NCBI GenBank assembly: GCA_017643645.1
Contig: JAEPNB010000001.1
Coordinates: 1-64,000 of the forward strand
Length of the DNA stretch: 64,000 nt
Origin: Balneola sp.
GTDB taxonomy: Bacteria > Bacteroidota > Rhodothermia > Balneolales > Balneolaceae
Reading direction: 5' to 3'
Under the pieces are notes generated by a model, which was not told the origin of the DNA, did not search any database, and saw only the letters and a list, made by a program, of their open reading frames with translations. Each line of letters begins with the position of its first letter. Position 1 is the stretch's first letter. The position numbers and the translations under genes were made by a program. Positions 61,106-64,000 of the stretch are shown one piece after another.

Positions 61106-62272
61106 ATGAACGCCCAGGAGTTAGAAAAAAAACATCACTTTCAGGTTTATAACCGATACCCAATTACTATTGCCAAAGGATCAGGAACCAAAGTCTGGGA
61201 TACTGAAGGAAATGTTTATCTGGATATTCTGGGTGGAATTGCGGTAAATAATCTTGGTCACTGTCACCCGGCTATTGTTTCGGCTATCAAAAAACAAGCT
61301 GAGAAATTGCTTCATGTTTCTAATTTCTATTATACTGAGCCACAAAGTGAGTTTATTGAACGTTTGGCATATTTATCCGGATTAGACCGCGTATTCCTTT
61401 GTAACAGCGGAATGGAGGCGATGGAAGCTTGTATTAAACTGGCTCGTAAATGGGGTAAGAAAAATGGGAAATCAGGAAACATAATTTCATTAAGTGATGG
61501 CTTTCATGGTCGTTCCGTAACCACCATCACTATGAGTAAACCGGTTTATCAGGAAGATTTTGACCCCTTGCCTCCGGGATTCATTCAATCACCATACAAC
61601 GATTTTGAAGCTCTTGAAAAAGCAGTTGATGATCAAACTATTGCCATTGCCTTTGAACTGATTCAGGGAAATAGTGGAGTCCATGTAATTGACGGAGAAT
61701 TTCTGAAGAAAGTCCGACGACTTTGTGATGACAAAAATATACTCCTCATTGTTGATGAAGTGCAGACAGGTGTTGGTAGAACAGGAAAATTCTTTTGTTA
61801 CCAGCATTTCGATATCAAACCGGATATGGTTGCTTCAGCTAAGGCCCTGGCGGGTGGAATTCCTATCGGAGCGGTAATTGCGAAGGAAGAAGTTGCCTCA
61901 GCTCTTTCTTTTGGAAATCATGGAACAACTTTTGGGGGAAATCCTTTTGCTTGTGCCGTCGGAAATGCCTGTCTTAAAACCATTGAAATGGATAATATCT
62001 GTGAACAGGCTGCTGAAAAAGGTGAGTACATGATGAACCTCATCAGAAAGAAAACAGCTCATCTGGACTCGGTGGTTGATGTACGCGGACTTGGATTGAT
62101 GATCGGTGTAGAACTCAATCAACCAGCCAGACCGGTAGTTGAAAAAATGTTTGAACAAAGAGTTCTTTCAAATGCAGCCGGTGGAAATGTGATACGAATT
62201 GTACCTCCTCTTGTGATCACCAAAGATGAGATCGACCAAGTTGTGGACGTGTTGGTTAAGAGCTTAAGCTAA
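61106..62272 (+). CDS. argD: Class III PLP aminotransferase, acetylornithine-aminotransferase-like
   Basis: 388 residues, ArgD length. LGGIAVNNLGHCHP, FLCNSGMEAMEACIKLAR, the PLP Asp in LIVDEVQTGVGRTGKFF and the Schiff-base Lys in SAKALAGGIPIGAV are all present. It converts acetylornithine to acetylglutamate semialdehyde in arginine synthesis, or acts on related amines. No other arg gene is adjacent, so acetylornithine specificity is probable rather than proven. ATG at 61106 after an AT-rich leader. Confidence 0.88.
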   Translation: MNAQELEKKHHFQVYNRYPITIAKGSGTKVWDTEGNVYLDILGGIAVNNLGHCHPAIVSAIKKQAEKLLHVSNFYYTEPQSEFIERLAYLSGLDRVFLCNSGMEAMEACIKLARKWGKKNGKSGNIISLSDGFHGRSVTTITMSKPVYQEDFDPLPPGFIQSPYNDFEALEKAVDDQTIAIAFELIQGNSGVHVIDGEFLKKVRRLCDDKNILLIVDEVQTGVGRTGKFFCYQHFDIKPDMVASAKALAGGIPIGAVIAKEEVASALSFGNHGTTFGGNPFACAVGNACLKTIEMDNICEQAAEKGEYMMNLIRKKTAHLDSVVDVRGLGLMIGVELNQPARPVVEKMFEQRVLSNAAGGNVIRIVPPLVITKDEIDQVVDVLVKSLS

Positions 62273-62322
62273 AGTTTTGCTTCTTTATTTATAAGTACTT
62301 ATTTAGTTATAAAATAAGCTCT

Positions 62323-63609
62323 GTGTTGAATAAATATATTCTCTTAATAGTACTTCCATTTTTCTTTTCATGTGCTGATGAAATTGAAAAAGAATCTTAC
62401 AAAATTATTGAACTACCACTGGAAGCCAAGGACGGCTATGGCGCTTTTAATCCCTTATCAAGCGTAATTTCTTTAGAGCCAAGAAGTCAGAATAATCCAT
62501 GGCAAAAAACCAATATAGAGCTTTCAGGGGTTCCTGAGGAATGGAATAAATCTATTGTAAAACAAATTTGGTTTGATGCTCGCCAGTTTGCTTATCAAAA
62601 TTATATAGCAGGCAATATTGATTCGGTGATGTTTCACGGATTAAAAGAAAGCTGGGGTTTTGATCCTGATAATGAATCGTTTTCGAGCGAGCCAATAAAA
62701 TCATTTACTCATATTGCTTTATCAGAAACTCAAGATGGTAACATTTACTATCGCTTAGATACAGATAATGATCTTGACTTCAGTGATGAAGAAACCTTCC
62801 AAACCAAAAATGAAACCGGAATATTTGGATCCGGGAAAACTCACTCTGTTAAATTAGAAGTATTTCGGAATGGAAAAGTTGAGGAGCAGGAAACAAAGCT
62901 TAAAATTTCTCACTTCCCTTTTGGATTAATCTATAATTTCCCTGTTTATTATACTGCTTCAATAAATGATCATATAATTCAGGTAAGTAATGGCTTTGAA
63001 AGTACTGATTTCAGAGACATAACTTCGCTTATCATCGATCCTGAAGATTCTGCTCTTGTTTATACCCCAATTGAATTAAACGAATACTTAAGGCTCGATG
63101 ACAAAATCTTTCAGAATCTAGGCGTAGATGCAAATAAAATGGTATTACGACTCAAGGAATTGCCGGAAGATACTGTGCTGTTTTCAACTCAGGTAGGTTT
63201 TCCCGCAAAACCAATCACCGGAAATGAATTTACATCAGGACAAGAAATCAGCTTAAATGACTATACAGGAAAGTTTGTGTTTCTGGATTTTTGGGGAAGT
63301 TGGTGTGCTCCCTGTATTGATGAACTTCCCATGCATGTTGAAACATATAATGCTATTGATAAATCAGAAATCGAATTTTTAGGTATAGCAGGTAGCGACA
63401 ATAAAGAAAGGCTTTCAAAAACTCTCAAAGAATTTAATGTGCAGTGGAACCAAATACTTTCCAATGAAATTCCGAATCAATATGGAATAACCGGGTACCC
63501 GACTTCTTTCCTTATTGATCCGGATGGAATTATAGTTGCCAAAAACTTACGGGGTCCTAACTTTCCGGATACTTTAGATCATTATTTAAAAAACTATTCT
63601 GGCAACTAG
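62323..63609 (+). CDS. Lipoprotein with C-terminal TlpA/ResA-like thioredoxin domain
   Basis: 428 residues from GTG at 62323 (TTG at 62326 is the alternative). A lipoprotein signal ends PFFFSC|AD. Residues about 20-285 are an uncharacterised beta-rich domain; residues about 290-428 are TlpA-like with the redox motif WCAPC (Cys328, Cys331), DFWGSWCAPCIDELP and the cis-Pro loop GYPTSFLIDPDG. It probably reduces disulfides in the periplasm, with the N-terminal domain serving as a partner-binding part. It converges with the next gene, with 3 bp between. Confidence 0.85.
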   Translation: MLNKYILLIVLPFFFSCADEIEKESYKIIELPLEAKDGYGAFNPLSSVISLEPRSQNNPWQKTNIELSGVPEEWNKSIVKQIWFDARQFAYQNYIAGNIDSVMFHGLKESWGFDPDNESFSSEPIKSFTHIALSETQDGNIYYRLDTDNDLDFSDEETFQTKNETGIFGSGKTHSVKLEVFRNGKVEEQETKLKISHFPFGLIYNFPVYYTASINDHIIQVSNGFESTDFRDITSLIIDPEDSALVYTPIELNEYLRLDDKIFQNLGVDANKMVLRLKELPEDTVLFSTQVGFPAKPITGNEFTSGQEISLNDYTGKFVFLDFWGSWCAPCIDELPMHVETYNAIDKSEIEFLGIAGSDNKERLSKTLKEFNVQWNQILSNEIPNQYGITGYPTSFLIDPDGIIVAKNLRGPNFPDTLDHYLKNYSGN

Positions 63610-63612
63610 TAG

Positions 63613-64000
63613 TTAAGGAGTTTCATGCTGATGATACACCTTAGCTACTACCTTCCAGTCATCTTCAAATTTTAAAAGAGACAAGTAATCAGTGTAAACA
63701 TGCTTGCCGTTTCGATGTAGCTCTAATTCTACATGAGCTGCTTTTCCGGAAACGTCTACTCTCTTAAATTTGTGCTCCCATTTATTATTTGCAGGATCGA
63801 AATTCGGATCAGATTTTCTTTTCTTCGTCCCTTCCACCCAGTTTGCAATCGGATATCGATTTATCTTCCCTTCTTTTCCGGGTGAGAATATTGCAAAGTC
63901 TTCATGGAAAGTTTTGGTCATGGCTTCCGGGTTCAACTCATTAAAAGCTCCATGTACGTAACCTGTTTCAAGAACTTCTTTAATTGCCTCTTCATCATGA
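63613..64000 (-). CDS. NTF2-like protein of the lumazine-binding-like type, 5' end missing
   Basis: The frame is open from the stop at 63613-63615 to the window end (129 codons), so the start lies outside. Pattern EAIKEVLETGYVHGAFNELNPEAMTKTFHEDFAIFS (given in two parts) and TDYLSLLKFEDDWKVVAKVYH matches the putative lumazine-binding family (PF12893-like), an NTF2 fold. It has the fourth NTF2-type fold in the window. Function unknown. Confidence 0.7.
   Translation of the reverse strand, partial: HDEEAIKEVLETGYVHGAFNELNPEAMTKTFHEDFAIFSPGKEGKINRYPIANWVEGTKKRKSDPNFDPANNKWEHKFKRVDVSGKAAHVELELHRNGKHVYTDYLSLLKFEDDWKVVAKVYHQHETP

Overview
The window looks like chromosome from a marine or saline member of the Bacteroidota/Balneolota/Rhodothermota group, most likely Balneolota. 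The clues are two proteins ending in a type IX secretion sorting domain with the PNPFNPTT core, a small Hc1-type histone-like protein, a CHC2-type DnaG, a periplasmic-sensor/AraC hybrid histidine kinase, YceI and M28 proteins, A-rich start regions with few Shine-Dalgarno sites, frequent TTG/GTG starts, and moderately AT-rich DNA. No rRNA, CRISPR array, prophage or intact transposase was seen. One tRNA (Asn, GTT) is present. The taxonomic call is inference from these features, not from a database search.

Layout. 0.4-9.8 kb: aldehyde dehydrogenase, dnaG, sucD, a secreted M28 peptidase, a VOC protein, and a two-gene ABC importer whose permease is fused behind its own binding protein. 9.8-16.2 kb: an accessory block with two copies of one cassette, [T9SS-sorted secreted protein - hairpin - 63/65-residue exported mini-peptide ending in PIDGG + hydrophobic stretch + basic tail - terminator], separated by about 1 kb stretches made almost wholly of short repeats. 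16.2-21.2 kb: 3-hydroxyacyl-CoA dehydrogenase, then divergently an acylase, a two-domain cytidine deaminase with a dead first half, and a degenerate amino-acid-kinase-fold protein, packed as an operon. 21.3-29.4 kb: Hc1, envelope/peptidoglycan enzymes (beta-lactamase-like, VanX-like, NlpC/P60), two NTF2-like proteins and a five-PAS histidine kinase. 29.7-40.1 kb: CynX-type MFS carrier, a HAF/PKD lipoprotein divergent from a hybrid two-component regulator, a quinone-reductase-like protein and a YdjM-like membrane protein. 40.2-46.3 kb: tRNA-Asn, truA, glgC-glgA, natAB-like exporter. 46.8-55.0 kb: an APC-EIIA-RCK_C fusion transporter, an M1 pseudo-peptidase, HisN-like phosphatase, and a YceI/porin/YceI group. 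55.2-64 kb: tex, a DUF559 nuclease, an unusual SDR with a zinc ribbon, lipoproteins, NTF2-like proteins, an argD-like aminotransferase and a TlpA-type thioredoxin.

The most striking layer is non-coding. The intergenic space holds many families of short inverted repeats. Several have copies elsewhere in the window with compensating stem changes around a constant TGAA/TAAA loop; one family is also used as a minus-strand transcription terminator; one about 90-bp element sits in opposite orientations at two places; and one family supplies or borders start and stop codons (ABC permease, truA, glgC). With the mini-peptide cassette, these are the best candidates for something not yet described.
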